Shown: positions 1 through 7,621 of the stretch, piece by piece
How positions within the stretch are numbered: the first letter of the stretch is position 1
Layout: each line of letters begins with the position of its first letter
Assembly: GCA_002450985.1 (NCBI GenBank)
Contig: DKBA01000295.1
Span: 1 to 18,175, forward strand
DNA length: 18,175 bases
Direction: 5' to 3'
Source of the DNA: Acidimicrobiia bacterium UBA6912
GTDB taxonomy: Bacteria; Actinomycetota; Acidimicrobiia; Spongiisociales; UBA5794
The notes under the pieces: model-generated
Databases searched by the model: none
Seen by the model: the letters and a program-made list of their open reading frames with translations, nothing else
What the model was told of the DNA's origin: nothing
Translations under genes and position numbers: made by a program

Positions 1-33
1 AAATCTGTCACAGCCGGGAGATACGTTGTCCCC

Positions 34-177
34 ATGAACACGACCACCACCATCGATCCCATCGAACGGGCCCTCGAGGCGCTCACCGCGGCCGGCATCT
101 CGTTCACCGTCGTCGAACGGTGCCCAGCCCCGGACTGCGCCGTGTGCTCGCCGCCCGCCGTCTCCGCCGCCGCCTGA
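34..177 (+). CDS. Small cysteine-containing protein, 47 aa, unknown function
   Basis: The ORF starts with ATG at 34 and stops with TGA at 175-177, giving 47 residues. The N-terminal two thirds look like a short amphipathic helix followed by a strand (IERALEALTAAGISFTVVER). The C-terminal part holds three cysteines spaced C-x4-C-x2-C (Cys30, Cys35, Cys38), which could bind a metal or form a redox centre. No signal peptide or membrane segment is visible. A GGGAG sequence lies upstream but about 13 bases from the ATG, so the ribosome binding site is weak. I do not recognise the family. The orderly amino acid composition and the stop three bases before the facing gene's stop codon support a real gene. 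It could still be a chance ORF in GC-rich DNA. Confidence 0.5.
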   Translation: MNTTTTIDPIERALEALTAAGISFTVVERCPAPDCAVCSPPAVSAAA

Positions 178-180
178 ACG

Positions 181-951
181 CTACGGCGACGGCACCGTCG
201 CCGCGAACAGCATCTCACGGGTGGCCGGCCAGATGCCGGCTTCCGGGTCGAGGAGCGGGCCCATCACCCCGCGCTGGGTGAGCCCCACCCGCCGCTCGAA
301 GGCACGGACGGCAGCATTGGTGTTGCGCCCCGGGATGCCGTCGATGGGCTGGCCGCCGTAGAGCGGCGGGCTCAGTCTCTGTAGCGCCTCCTGCACGCGA
401 CGCCACGTCGCACGGTCCATCATGAGCTCATCCTCCGTCGTCGTTGGCGGCGGGTCGGTGATCGTCGCCGGGTCGATGCCCGTTGCCAGTGAAGCCCGGG
501 TGCAATCGATCTGCCAGTGCATCCGGTCGGTCGTGAGGTTGCGGAAGGCCGCATCGCCCCGGTTGGTGGCGATGCGGCGCAGCGCCGCCTGCAGCTCGGG
601 GGGCTGGTCGGTGGCGCCGCCCGTGTTGGCGGAGGGATTGAGATCGATCGCCGACAGGTGGGCGTGAAGGCTGGTTCGTCCGAACGGGGCGTCGTCGATG
701 TTGCGGCACGCCGCCGTGCCGGTCCTCGGATCGAAGATCACGTAATCCATGCGGCGCATCACCGTCGCAAACGCCCGCCATGCTGCGACCTGTGCCGGAT
801 GGACGAGCAGCTCCAGGTCACCCGAGCCGGTGAGCGTGGTCGGGAAGGCGACGAGCACCCCGATCGAGTGGTCGCAGACCGGATGCCCGTCGGCGCTCAC
901 GCCGATCACCGGCTCCGGGTACGACTGCCGCATCTCCTCCGTGCTCGCCAC
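181..951 (-). CDS. M15-family zinc peptidase (D-Ala-D-Ala carboxypeptidase / VanY-like) with C-terminal PG-binding-like segment
   Basis: The 256-residue product carries the M15 zinc-site pattern. A segment reading SLHAHLSAIDLNP supplies His96 and Asp103 with the usual seven-residue spacing, and DRMHWQID supplies the third ligand His145 with Asp142 as likely catalytic acid. The preceding CRNI...FGRTSLHAH stretch also fits the M15_4 group of peptidoglycan endopeptidases and carboxypeptidases. The glycine of the S-x-H-x-x-G-x-A-x-D motif is Leu here. The last ~60 residues (GIPGRNTNAAVRAFERRVGL onward) resemble a PG_binding_1 domain. The GTG at 951 was chosen because GAGGAGGGG precedes it by about 10 bases. 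In-frame GTG codons at 1011 and 1014, TTG at 981 and ATG at 933 are alternatives. No signal peptide is visible, which is odd for a wall enzyme. The gene lies 80 bases after galK on the same strand and may be cotranscribed. Confidence 0.78.
   Translation of the reverse strand: MASTEEMRQSYPEPVIGVSADGHPVCDHSIGVLVAFPTTLTGSGDLELLVHPAQVAAWRAFATVMRRMDYVIFDPRTGTAACRNIDDAPFGRTSLHAHLSAIDLNPSANTGGATDQPPELQAALRRIATNRGDAAFRNLTTDRMHWQIDCTRASLATGIDPATITDPPPTTTEDELMMDRATWRRVQEALQRLSPPLYGGQPIDGIPGRNTNAAVRAFERRVGLTQRGVMGPLLDPEAGIWPATREMLFAATVPSP
185..202 (+). terminator. Perfect hairpin just after the small ORF, possible terminator
   Basis: GGCGACGG and CCGTCGCC form an 8-bp perfect stem around a two-base centre, beginning eight bases after the stop of the 34-177 ORF. 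It also codes for the last residues of the facing M15 peptidase gene. No T-run follows on either strand, so this would be a U-less actinobacterial-type terminator at best. Confidence 0.25.
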
Positions 952-1031
952 TCCCCGCTTCCCCTCCTCGTCGCCCGCCAACCTACTGCCTGCACCCCCG
1001 TACGCGGCCACCACGCCGCAGACGCCGTCCT

Positions 1032-2189
1032 TCAGCGAAGCGGCGCCACCACCTCGACACCGCCTGCCGGGAGCGAGGTGAAGGCCGATGCCTCGTCGAG
1101 GCCAAGCTGCCCGGCTCGGGCGCGGACGGCATCGGCAACGGAGCCCGCCGCCGCCGGCGTCACGAGGGCGACGAGGCAGCCGCCGAAGCCGGCCCCGGTC
1201 AGCCGGGCCCCGAAGCACCCCTCGGTTGCGTCCAGCGCGGCCGCCAGCTCGTCGAGCACCGGCGTCGACACCTCGAAGTCGTCGCGAAGACTGGCGTGGC
1301 TCTCCGTCATCAGCCGCCCGGCGGCGACGAGGTCGCCGCGGCGCAGCCGGTCGGCGAACTCGAGCACCCGGCGGTTCTCCTCCACCACGTGGCGGGCACG
1401 GCGCAGGGTCACCGCATCGAGCGCGACGCCCGCCACGCCCGCCAGGTCGGCATCGCGCAGCGCGGCAACCCCGAGCGCCGCCGCCGCTCGCTCACACGCC
1501 GCCCTTCGCTCGTTGTAGGCGGAGTCGACGAGCGACCGACGGGTCCCCGAGTCGACGATGAGCACGCTCACCCCGTCCGGCAGCCCGACCGGGGTGCGCA
1601 CCAGGGAGCGGCAGTCGATGAGGAGGGCGGCGCCCTCCTCGGCCGTGGACACGACGAGCTGATCCATGATCCCGCACGCCATCCCGACCCACTGGTTCTC
1701 GGCGCGTTGTGCGAGCTGCGCCATGACTGCGCCATCCCACGAGGAGTCCGCCAGTGCGACGAAGACCCGGGCGGCGCCGAGCTCGAGGGCGGCGGACGAG
1801 GAGAGCCCCGCCCCGATCGGGATGTCGCTCGCCACCGCACCTTCCCACGCCGGCGTCGGGTGTCCGCTTGCGGAGAGGCTCCACGCCACCCCCATCACGT
1901 ACTCGGTCCACTCCCCCGCACGATGCTCGACACGGTCGAGGTCGAGCACCGCCGCGGGCGCACCCTCGGTCGCGACGCGGAGCGTGCGATCGTCGCGCCT
2001 CCGAGCTGCGATCCACAGGGCGCGATCGATCGCCATGGGCAGGACGAAGCCGTCGTTGTAGTCGGTGTGGTCGCCGATGAGGTTGACCCGCCCCGGGCTG
2101 CGGACGAGCACCTCCGGCTCCCCGGCGAACCGGGAACGGAAGAGCGCGATCGCCGCGGTCGCCGCATCCGAGAGGGCCGGCGGCCTCAC
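1032..2189 (-). CDS. galK: Galactokinase
   Basis: This 385-residue GHMP kinase phosphorylates galactose to galactose-1-phosphate with ATP in the cytoplasm (Leloir pathway). The galactokinase signature GRVNLIGDHTDY spans residues 33-44. The phosphate-binding loop PIGAGLSSSAA is at 124-134, the catalytic aspartate is in CGIMDQ (Asp176), and the third GHMP motif TGAGFGGC is at 331-338. Length is normal for the family. The signature has Asp40 where most galactokinases have Glu (GEHTDY). The start is GTG at 2189, overlapping the galT stop as GTGA, so translation is coupled to galT. An N-acetylgalactosamine or other sugar kinase is possible but less likely, given the adjacent galT. Confidence 0.95.
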   Translation of the reverse strand: MRPPALSDAATAAIALFRSRFAGEPEVLVRSPGRVNLIGDHTDYNDGFVLPMAIDRALWIAARRRDDRTLRVATEGAPAAVLDLDRVEHRAGEWTEYVMGVAWSLSASGHPTPAWEGAVASDIPIGAGLSSSAALELGAARVFVALADSSWDGAVMAQLAQRAENQWVGMACGIMDQLVVSTAEEGAALLIDCRSLVRTPVGLPDGVSVLIVDSGTRRSLVDSAYNERRAACERAAAALGVAALRDADLAGVAGVALDAVTLRRARHVVEENRRVLEFADRLRRGDLVAAGRLMTESHASLRDDFEVSTPVLDELAAALDATEGCFGARLTGAGFGGCLVALVTPAAAGSVADAVRARAGQLGLDEASAFTSLPAGGVEVVAPLR

Positions 2190-3262
2190 CTCCGGTCGAG
2201 GTAGTGCTCGGCGGAGAGGGCGGCGAGGCGAGCGGCCGCCTCCTCGGGTGTGATGTCGCGTTGAGGCTCGGCGAGGAGCTCGTACCCGACCATGAACTTG
2301 CGGACCGTCGCCGAGCGCAGCAGCGGCGGGTAGAAGTGGGCGTGGACGGTCCAGTGGTCGGTCGACTCGTCAGCGAACGGCGCCCCGTGCCACCCCATGG
2401 AGTACGGGAACATCGTCTGGAACAGGTTGTCGTACCGCGCCAGCAGCACCAGCAACGTGTCGGCGAGGCCGTTGCGCTGGGCATCGTCGAGGTCGGGGAG
2501 GCGCGCCGCCGGGCGCCGGGGCACGACGAGCGTCTCGAAAGGCCACACCGCCCAGTACGGCACGACCACGAGCCACTCGTCGGTCTCGACGACGACCCTG
2601 GGTCCTCCGGCCTCACGGGCGGCGTAGTCGGCGAGGAGGCGCCTGCCGACCGCCGAGTGGTAACCCCGCTGCGTCGCATCTTCCTTGGAGGGTTCGAGCG
2701 GGAGGGCCCCGCCCGCCCAGATCTGGCCGTGGGGGTGGGGATTCGAGGCGCCCATCATCTCGCCGCGGTTCTCGAACACCTGCACCCAGCGGAACGTCCG
2801 CCCCAGCTCGACGGTCTGCTCGGCCCAGAGGTCGATGACCGTCCGCACCTCGTCAGGCGACATTCGAGCCAGCGTCAGGTCGTGCCTGGGCGAGAAACAC
2901 ACCACCCGGCACGTCCCCGGCTCGGTCTCGGCGCGCAACAGCCCGTCGTCGACTCGCTCGACGGCCACGTCGGGGCGCAATGCGGCGAAGTCGTTGGTGA
3001 AGACGAACGTCGTCCCGTAGTCGGCGTTCGTCTCGCCGTTGGCCCGCACGTTTCCAGGGCACAGGTAGCAGTCGGGGTCGTAGGCGGGGAGCGGCTCGCT
3101 GTCGACGTCGGCGACCGCTCCTTGCCACGGCCGTTTCGTCCGCCCCGGGGAGACCAGCACCCACTCCCCCGTGAGGGCGTTCCGCCGCCGGTGGGAGCTC
3201 CGCAGCAGCGCGGCGTCCCCTCGCACTCCGATGCTCTCCGGCCGGGCGGCGCCGTCGCTCAT
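2186..3262 (-). CDS. galT: Galactose-1-phosphate uridylyltransferase
   Basis: The 358-residue HIT-superfamily enzyme exchanges UMP between UDP-glucose and galactose-1-phosphate to give UDP-galactose and glucose-1-phosphate. Zinc ligands are seen in DCYLCPGN (Cys65, Cys68). The active-site loop NPHPHGQIW contains the nucleophile His178, which carries the UMP. The C-terminal domain has VPYWAVWPFETLVVPRR and HAHFYPP, both typical of GalT. The ATG at 3262 gives a normal length; the frame stays open upstream to 3319, but that would run into the permease gene, whose stop is only four bases upstream of this ATG. No strong ribosome binding site is present, so translational coupling to the permease gene is likely. 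It overlaps galK by four bases. Confidence 0.95.
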   Translation of the reverse strand: MSDGAARPESIGVRGDAALLRSSHRRRNALTGEWVLVSPGRTKRPWQGAVADVDSEPLPAYDPDCYLCPGNVRANGETNADYGTTFVFTNDFAALRPDVAVERVDDGLLRAETEPGTCRVVCFSPRHDLTLARMSPDEVRTVIDLWAEQTVELGRTFRWVQVFENRGEMMGASNPHPHGQIWAGGALPLEPSKEDATQRGYHSAVGRRLLADYAAREAGGPRVVVETDEWLVVVPYWAVWPFETLVVPRRPAARLPDLDDAQRNGLADTLLVLLARYDNLFQTMFPYSMGWHGAPFADESTDHWTVHAHFYPPLLRSATVRKFMVGYELLAEPQRDITPEEAAARLAALSAEHYLDRR

Positions 3263-3266
3263 GTCA

Positions 3267-4547
3267 TCACTTGATGCCGGAGGTCGCCACGTTCTCGACG
3301 AAGTAGCGCTGGGCGGCAACGAAGATCGCCATGGGCACGACTACCGCGATCACGATGCCGGCGAAGATCAGATTCGGGCTCTCGACCGACTGCCCGCCGA
3401 GCTGGCGCAGCGCCGTCGTGAGCACCCAATCCTCCTCGTTGGCCGTCTGGATGGCCACGAGCGGCCACACGAAGGAGTTCCAGGCGTACAGGAACGAGAA
3501 CGTGCCCAGCGTTGCGATGGCCGGCCACGAGAGCGGCACGTAGATCCGCCACAGGATGCGCCACCGTTTGGCGCCGTCGATCACGGCCGCCTCGTCGAGC
3601 TCCTTCGGGATGCCCATGAAGAACTGGCGCATCAAGAAGGTGCCGTATGCGTTGAACAGGAACGGCCAGACCAACACGCCGAGGTGATCGATCCAGCCGA
3701 GCGAGACCATGAGCTGGAACAGCGGGACGATCACGACGATGAAGGGGATCATGATCGAGCCCAGGTAGGCCAGGAACAGGGCGTTGCGCCCCGGGAACCT
3801 GATCCGGGCAAACGCATACCCACCCATGATCGAAGTGAACAGGATCCCGAGGACGACGAGCCCGGTGACGAGGATGGTGTTCGTCAGCGCACGGTCCAGT
3901 CCCCGTCGATCGAGGACGTCCGAGAAGTTCTCCCACCTCGCGGTGATCGCCTCGGCAGCCGGTGCGGTTCGGACCACGGCAAACGTCTCGAGGCTCGGGT
4001 CGTCCTGTCCGATGAACCGGCCGACGACGGTGGTGCGCGCCAGCGCCCGCTCCTCCGTATCGCCGCCGACGGGCACCACGAACACACCGACTTCCTCCCC
4101 GTCGACTACCGCGGTCCTTCCCGTGTCCTCCGCGAGCGCAAGCGGCCACGCCACCTGGTCCTCGGGGTCGTCGGGGTTGTCCGGATCGACGAACACCCCG
4201 GCCTCGATGCCTTGCTCGGCGAGCAGAACGTCGGTCGGGTTGCCCTCGACGGGGAGGCTGTACACCGGCAGCTCCTCGCCGTCGACGACGATGACCTCGG
4301 CCTCACGCGGCAGCACCTTGGGTGGGTACCGGAAGGTGTCCGCGGGGGTCTTGAGCGCCGATGCCGCCATGTACACGAAGGGGAAGACCATCAACAAGGC
4401 GAAGCCGCCGAGGAAGGCGTAGAGGGCCAGCCGCCCGAATCCGGTGCGGATTCTCCTCCTGCGGCGAGCCCGGGCCGCCTGCAACTGCCTGGCGACGGTG
4501 CGCTCGGGGTGTTCGGCGGTGGTGGTGCGATCTGGTGGAGTCGTCAT
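3267..4547 (-). CDS. Carbohydrate ABC transporter permease, MalG-like (CUT1), with enlarged outside loop
   Basis: The 426-residue inner membrane protein is one of two permease subunits. A basic N-terminus precedes TM1 (about 38-62, FLGGFALLMVFPFVYMAASA). The remaining helices lie from about 222 to 412, and the EAA loop that contacts the ATPase is GIPKELDEAAVIDGAKRWR (312-330). Between TM1 and TM2, about residues 63-220, is an acidic hydrophilic region of ~150 residues, far longer than in E. coli MalG. Inside it VVDGEELPVYSLPVEG (87-102) and VVDGEEVGVFVVPVGG (147-162) look like a duplication. The start is ATG at 4547, overlapping the preceding permease stop as ATGA. The frame is open much further upstream, but only as a shadow of that gene. 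The galT start lies four bases beyond this stop. Confidence 0.92.
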   Translation of the reverse strand: MTTPPDRTTTAEHPERTVARQLQAARARRRRRIRTGFGRLALYAFLGGFALLMVFPFVYMAASALKTPADTFRYPPKVLPREAEVIVVDGEELPVYSLPVEGNPTDVLLAEQGIEAGVFVDPDNPDDPEDQVAWPLALAEDTGRTAVVDGEEVGVFVVPVGGDTEERALARTTVVGRFIGQDDPSLETFAVVRTAPAAEAITARWENFSDVLDRRGLDRALTNTILVTGLVVLGILFTSIMGGYAFARIRFPGRNALFLAYLGSIMIPFIVVIVPLFQLMVSLGWIDHLGVLVWPFLFNAYGTFLMRQFFMGIPKELDEAAVIDGAKRWRILWRIYVPLSWPAIATLGTFSFLYAWNSFVWPLVAIQTANEEDWVLTTALRQLGGQSVESPNLIFAGIVIAVVVPMAIFVAAQRYFVENVATSGIK

Positions 4548-6109
4548 GTGCTGAGCACCCCTCGGTCGCGCTGGGTTCGGAAGTAGACGATCGTGATGGC
4601 GAAGATGAGGAGGAACAGCGCCCAGCCGATCGCCGAGGCGTATCCCTGATTGAACCGTTCGAAGGCGTTCTGGTAGAGGTATATGACCGGCGTGAGGGTT
4701 GCGTTGCCCGGCCCGTTTGGTGAGAGCTGCGGGGCATTGAGGATGAACGGCTCTGAGAAGAGCTGGAGCGCCAGGATCGTCGTCGTGATCACCACGAAGA
4801 CGGTGGTCGGAGCGAGCATCGGGATCGTGATGCGACGGAACTTCGCCCAGGGGCCCGCTCCGTCGAGCTCGGCCGCCTCGTACAAGTCTCCCGGCACGCT
4901 CTGAAGACCGGCGAGGAAGAGCACTGTGTTGAGCCCGATCGTGGAGAACGAGAAGACGATGACCATCGACAGCATCGCAGTCGACGGGCTCGACAGCCAC
5001 TGTGGTTGAGGCGGGGCGAGATCGAGCCCCGGGAGGAGGTTGATGAGGTCCCACAGCCGGACGAGGCCGTAGTTGATGTAGCCCACGGTTGCGTTGTACA
5101 GCTGCTTCCAGATGAGGGCGACGCCGACCACGCCGGCTACAGCCGGCAGGAAGTAGAGCGCACGGAAGAACTTCATGCCGGGCATCTTGGTGTTGAGCAG
5201 CGCGGCGAGGCCAAGCGCCGGAAGCACGGACAACGGCACGGCCAGGACGCCGAAATAGAGGATGTTGCGGAGCGACTTCAGGAAGAACGGATCGGTGACG
5301 AGGTCGGTGTAGTTGCTGATGCCGACCCACGCCGCCTCGCTCAGGCCGTCCCAATCGGTGAACGACACGAACAGGGAGAACGCGAGTGGGCCGGCGAGGA
5401 AGGCGAGGAAGCCGAGCACGTTGGGCGACACGAAGAAGAGGCCGTCCATGATCTCGAGCTGCGCCTTGGTGCTCCGAAAGATGGGGTTCGGCTCGTCGCT
5501 CAACAAGATCCGGGTCCACAGGGAGGCGACGACGGCGACGGCTGCCGGGGTCAGCGCAGCAGGTTGCACGAGGCGGGTCAGGAACGTCCAGACACCAGGC
5601 AAGAGGCCGACCCGGATCAGAAGCAGCGCGAGACCGATGATCACGAGCCAGCGAGCGGCGAGCCGCAGGGCGCGCGCGGTCGGTCCGGTCACCTTGCCCG
5701 CCCAGCCGGCGATCAGCCAGCCCACGGCCATCAGGGCGAGGAACGGAATCCCCCTGCCAAACGTGCCGCCGAGGGCGTCGAGCCCGTTGAAGACGTTCGT
5801 CTCCTGAAGCGTGAGGAATCCCGCCCCCACCGCCAGCACGAGATTCAGAAGGAACGCGGCCAGGCGCCCTCGGTGATTGCGACGGATGATCCAGGGCACG
5901 GACAGCGCGGCGAAGAGGGTGATGAGGCCGAGGATGCCGATCGCCACCAGTCGCGGGGTCCCGGTGATGACGATACCTGTCCGTGCAACAACGAGGCCGG
6001 TGGCGAGCGCAGCGGCCGCTGCGTACACGGCCTGCCAGATGACGAGAGGTGTCAGCCACCACGCGTCGCCCCGGGTCGCCGGCCTCGATGCGAGCACTTC
6101 GGTCGTCAT
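4544..6109 (-). CDS. Carbohydrate ABC transporter permease, MalF-like (CUT1), with N-terminal membrane extension
   Basis: The 521-residue protein has a standard MalF/UgpA-type core from about residue 225 to the end: TM near 228-250 followed by FTDWDGL, then GISNYTDLV, FRALYFLPAV, and the EAA motif DLYEAAELDGAGPWAKFRRI (409-428). The first ~220 residues are not part of the usual family. They hold about five or six hydrophobic stretches (near 20-42, 54-75, 84-101, 121-137, 153-172 and 188-204). CUT1 permeases are normally near 300 residues, so this is a long variant. The ATG at 6109 is preceded by GGGGTGATCG, a modest ribosome binding site. The gene follows the binding-protein gene after 58 bases that include a strong hairpin, and overlaps the next permease by four bases. 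Confidence 0.92.
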   Translation of the reverse strand: MTTEVLASRPATRGDAWWLTPLVIWQAVYAAAAALATGLVVARTGIVITGTPRLVAIGILGLITLFAALSVPWIIRRNHRGRLAAFLLNLVLAVGAGFLTLQETNVFNGLDALGGTFGRGIPFLALMAVGWLIAGWAGKVTGPTARALRLAARWLVIIGLALLLIRVGLLPGVWTFLTRLVQPAALTPAAVAVVASLWTRILLSDEPNPIFRSTKAQLEIMDGLFFVSPNVLGFLAFLAGPLAFSLFVSFTDWDGLSEAAWVGISNYTDLVTDPFFLKSLRNILYFGVLAVPLSVLPALGLAALLNTKMPGMKFFRALYFLPAVAGVVGVALIWKQLYNATVGYINYGLVRLWDLINLLPGLDLAPPQPQWLSSPSTAMLSMVIVFSFSTIGLNTVLFLAGLQSVPGDLYEAAELDGAGPWAKFRRITIPMLAPTTVFVVITTTILALQLFSEPFILNAPQLSPNGPGNATLTPVIYLYQNAFERFNQGYASAIGWALFLLIFAITIVYFRTQRDRGVLST

Positions 6110-6127
6110 ACGATCACCCCACTGCGT

Positions 6128-6158
6128 GTCGGGGCCGGGCGCAGCGCCCGGCCCCGAC
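6128..6158 (-). promoter_or_regulatory. Strong hairpin between the binding-protein gene and the permease genes
   Basis: Arms at 6128-6142 (GTCGGGGCCGGGCGC) and 6144-6158 are perfect reverse complements around one central base; in RNA this gives about 13-14 pairs with a 3-5 base loop. It lies ten bases after the binding-protein stop and 19 bases before the permease ATG. No U-run follows on the minus strand. It fits a partial terminator or an mRNA-stabilising structure that lets the binding protein be made in excess of the permeases, as known for malE-malF in E. coli. The structure is seen; the role is inferred. Confidence 0.65.
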
Positions 6159-6167
6159 GGTTGTTGG

Positions 6168-7559
6168 TCAGCTCGAGAAGGCGGGAGCCGTCAGCGAGCA
6201 GATGTTGGCGGCGAAGTCGTCGATCGACGTCGCACCGGTCACGACATTGCCGATCTCGGCATCCATCACCGAGACGTACTCCGGCCAGCTTCCGGCCCAC
6301 AGTGGACCTTCCGTGGCGGGGTTCTCGGCGAGGCCGTCGAGGAACGCCTGGTTGTTGTCGGGCGGAGTGAACGTCAGGAACGCGTCGAGCGCCTCCTGGC
6401 TCACCCGGCTCGGGATGTTGGCCCCGAGCTCCGCCACCTGCGCCTGCACCTCGGCGGTGGTCAGCGCCTGGACGAGCTGCCACGCCTCCTCAGGATGCTC
6501 GGAGCTGGCGTTGACGACATAGGCGCCCCAGAACAGCCAGTTCGAGGGACCAGCGGGACCTTCGGGCAGCTTCACGACGTCCCAGTTGAAGTCAACGGTC
6601 CGGATACCGGGCGTTGCCCAGCGACCGTTCTGGAACATGCCGAGCGTCCCGGCGCGGAAGGGCGCCTCGGCGTCCTCGCCCCACGGAACGACGCTGCCGC
6701 CGGCATAGAGCTCTTGGAGCGCCGTCATGCCCGCGATCGAGCCGTCGCTGTCCAACCCGCACGCCGTGCGGTCCTCGTTGAAGAAGCCGCCGCCCGCAGC
6801 GTTCAGCCAGTAACCGTACGGACCCCACCACGAGCTCTGGCCGTAGCCGACGATCCCACCGCCGAGAGCGCCGATACCGTCGGCGACCTCGCGGAAGGTG
6901 TCCCAGTTCCAGTTGCCGGCCGCGGCCAGCTCCCGGGGATCGTCCACACCTGCCTCGGCGATCAGATCGAGGTTGAGGTAGAGGCCGAACGCGGACACGT
7001 CACGAGGAAGCCCCCACAACGTCTCACCCGTGTTGCCCGTCTCCGGGTTGAAAGTCAGGTGGAACATGGGTCCGGGGTAGAAGTCGGCGTCGTTGTGGCC
7101 GCTGGCATCGGCCAGCGAGCGCAGATCGAGGATCACGCCACGAGTGGCGAAGTCGGCGATATCCGTGCCAGGGAGCCAGAACACATCGGGAGCGGTGCCT
7201 GCAGCGAGCTCCGTCAGCAGGTTCTGCTGATAGCCGGCCGTCTCCTGACCGCCCGGCTCATATGCGAGGGTGATGCCCTCGAGTTGACCGGTCAGCGTGT
7301 CCGAGATCGCCTGGTAGACGCCGGCCTCTTCGTCGTTGTCGGGTCGGGTGCGCCATCGCAGCGTGACCTCGTCCATGGCCTCGGCCGTGGTCGTCGTCTC
7401 GCCGGAGGCCGCCGTCGTCGTCGTCTCGGCGGCCGCCGTCGTGGTGGTCTCGCCTCCTGCGGCGGTGGTGGTGGTCTCACCGCCCGTATCGTCATCCCCA
7501 CCGCACGCCGCCATCACCATTGCGAAGACGACGAGCAGCAGGAACCATCTCTTCCTCAT
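6168..7559 (-). CDS. Sugar ABC transporter substrate-binding lipoprotein (SBP family 1)
   Basis: The 463-residue protein begins with a signal peptide (MRKRWFLLLVVFAMVMAAC) ending in a lipobox, with Cys19 as the lipidated residue. A low-complexity linker (28-60) of four Glu-Thr-Thr-Thr-Thr blocks with Ala/Gly spacers follows. The mature domain is a type 1 extracellular solute-binding protein, recognisable from NGRWATPGIR, the VVKLPEGP region and WQLVQALTTAEVQAQVAELGANIPS. It should bind galactose, a galactoside or another sugar outside the membrane and deliver it to the two permeases. The ATG at 7557-7559 was chosen because AAAGGAG lies about eight bases upstream and because it gives a proper lipoprotein signal. 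It is 62 bases downstream of the regulator gene. Confidence 0.93.
   Translation of the reverse strand: MRKRWFLLLVVFAMVMAACGGDDDTGGETTTTAAGGETTTTAAAETTTTAASGETTTTAEAMDEVTLRWRTRPDNDEEAGVYQAISDTLTGQLEGITLAYEPGGQETAGYQQNLLTELAAGTAPDVFWLPGTDIADFATRGVILDLRSLADASGHNDADFYPGPMFHLTFNPETGNTGETLWGLPRDVSAFGLYLNLDLIAEAGVDDPRELAAAGNWNWDTFREVADGIGALGGGIVGYGQSSWWGPYGYWLNAAGGGFFNEDRTACGLDSDGSIAGMTALQELYAGGSVVPWGEDAEAPFRAGTLGMFQNGRWATPGIRTVDFNWDVVKLPEGPAGPSNWLFWGAYVVNASSEHPEEAWQLVQALTTAEVQAQVAELGANIPSRVSQEALDAFLTFTPPDNNQAFLDGLAENPATEGPLWAGSWPEYVSVMDAEIGNVVTGATSIDDFAANICSLTAPAFSS
7380..7478 (-). repeat. Tandem-like repeats coding for the Thr-rich linker
   Basis: The DNA coding for residues 28-60 of the binding lipoprotein repeats a unit that gives Glu, four Thr and two or three Ala/Gly/Ser, four times over. 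The coding strand is rich in ACC/ACG codons. Such slippage-prone tracts behind the lipobox are common in Acidimicrobiia lipoproteins and probably form a flexible tether. Confidence 0.7.
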
Positions 7560-7590
7560 CGAGGGGGCTCCTTTCGTTCCCTGATTGGGT

Positions 7591-7607
7591 GGCCTGAGGG
7601 TCAGGCC
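7591..7607. promoter_or_regulatory. Palindrome GGCCTGA-GGG-TCAGGCC, candidate operator or attenuator
   Basis: A perfect 7-bp inverted repeat with a three-base centre lies in the 62-base gap between the regulator stop and the binding-protein start, 31 bases upstream of the ATG. It could be an operator for the binding-protein gene or a hairpin in a cotranscript. No T-run follows on the minus strand. Confidence 0.35.
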
Positions 7608-7621
7608 GTTTCTCGATCCGG

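Noticed and set aside
3267..6062. A single 931-codon minus-strand frame that could be read as a giant permease fusion
   Set aside because: Upstream of ATG 4547 the frame is only a shadow of the other permease gene, whose stop overlaps this ATG in the usual ATGA arrangement.
7380..7478. Threonine-codon repeats considered as a CRISPR or regulatory repeat array
   Set aside because: The repeats are in frame, code for the Thr-rich lipoprotein tether and have no spacers.
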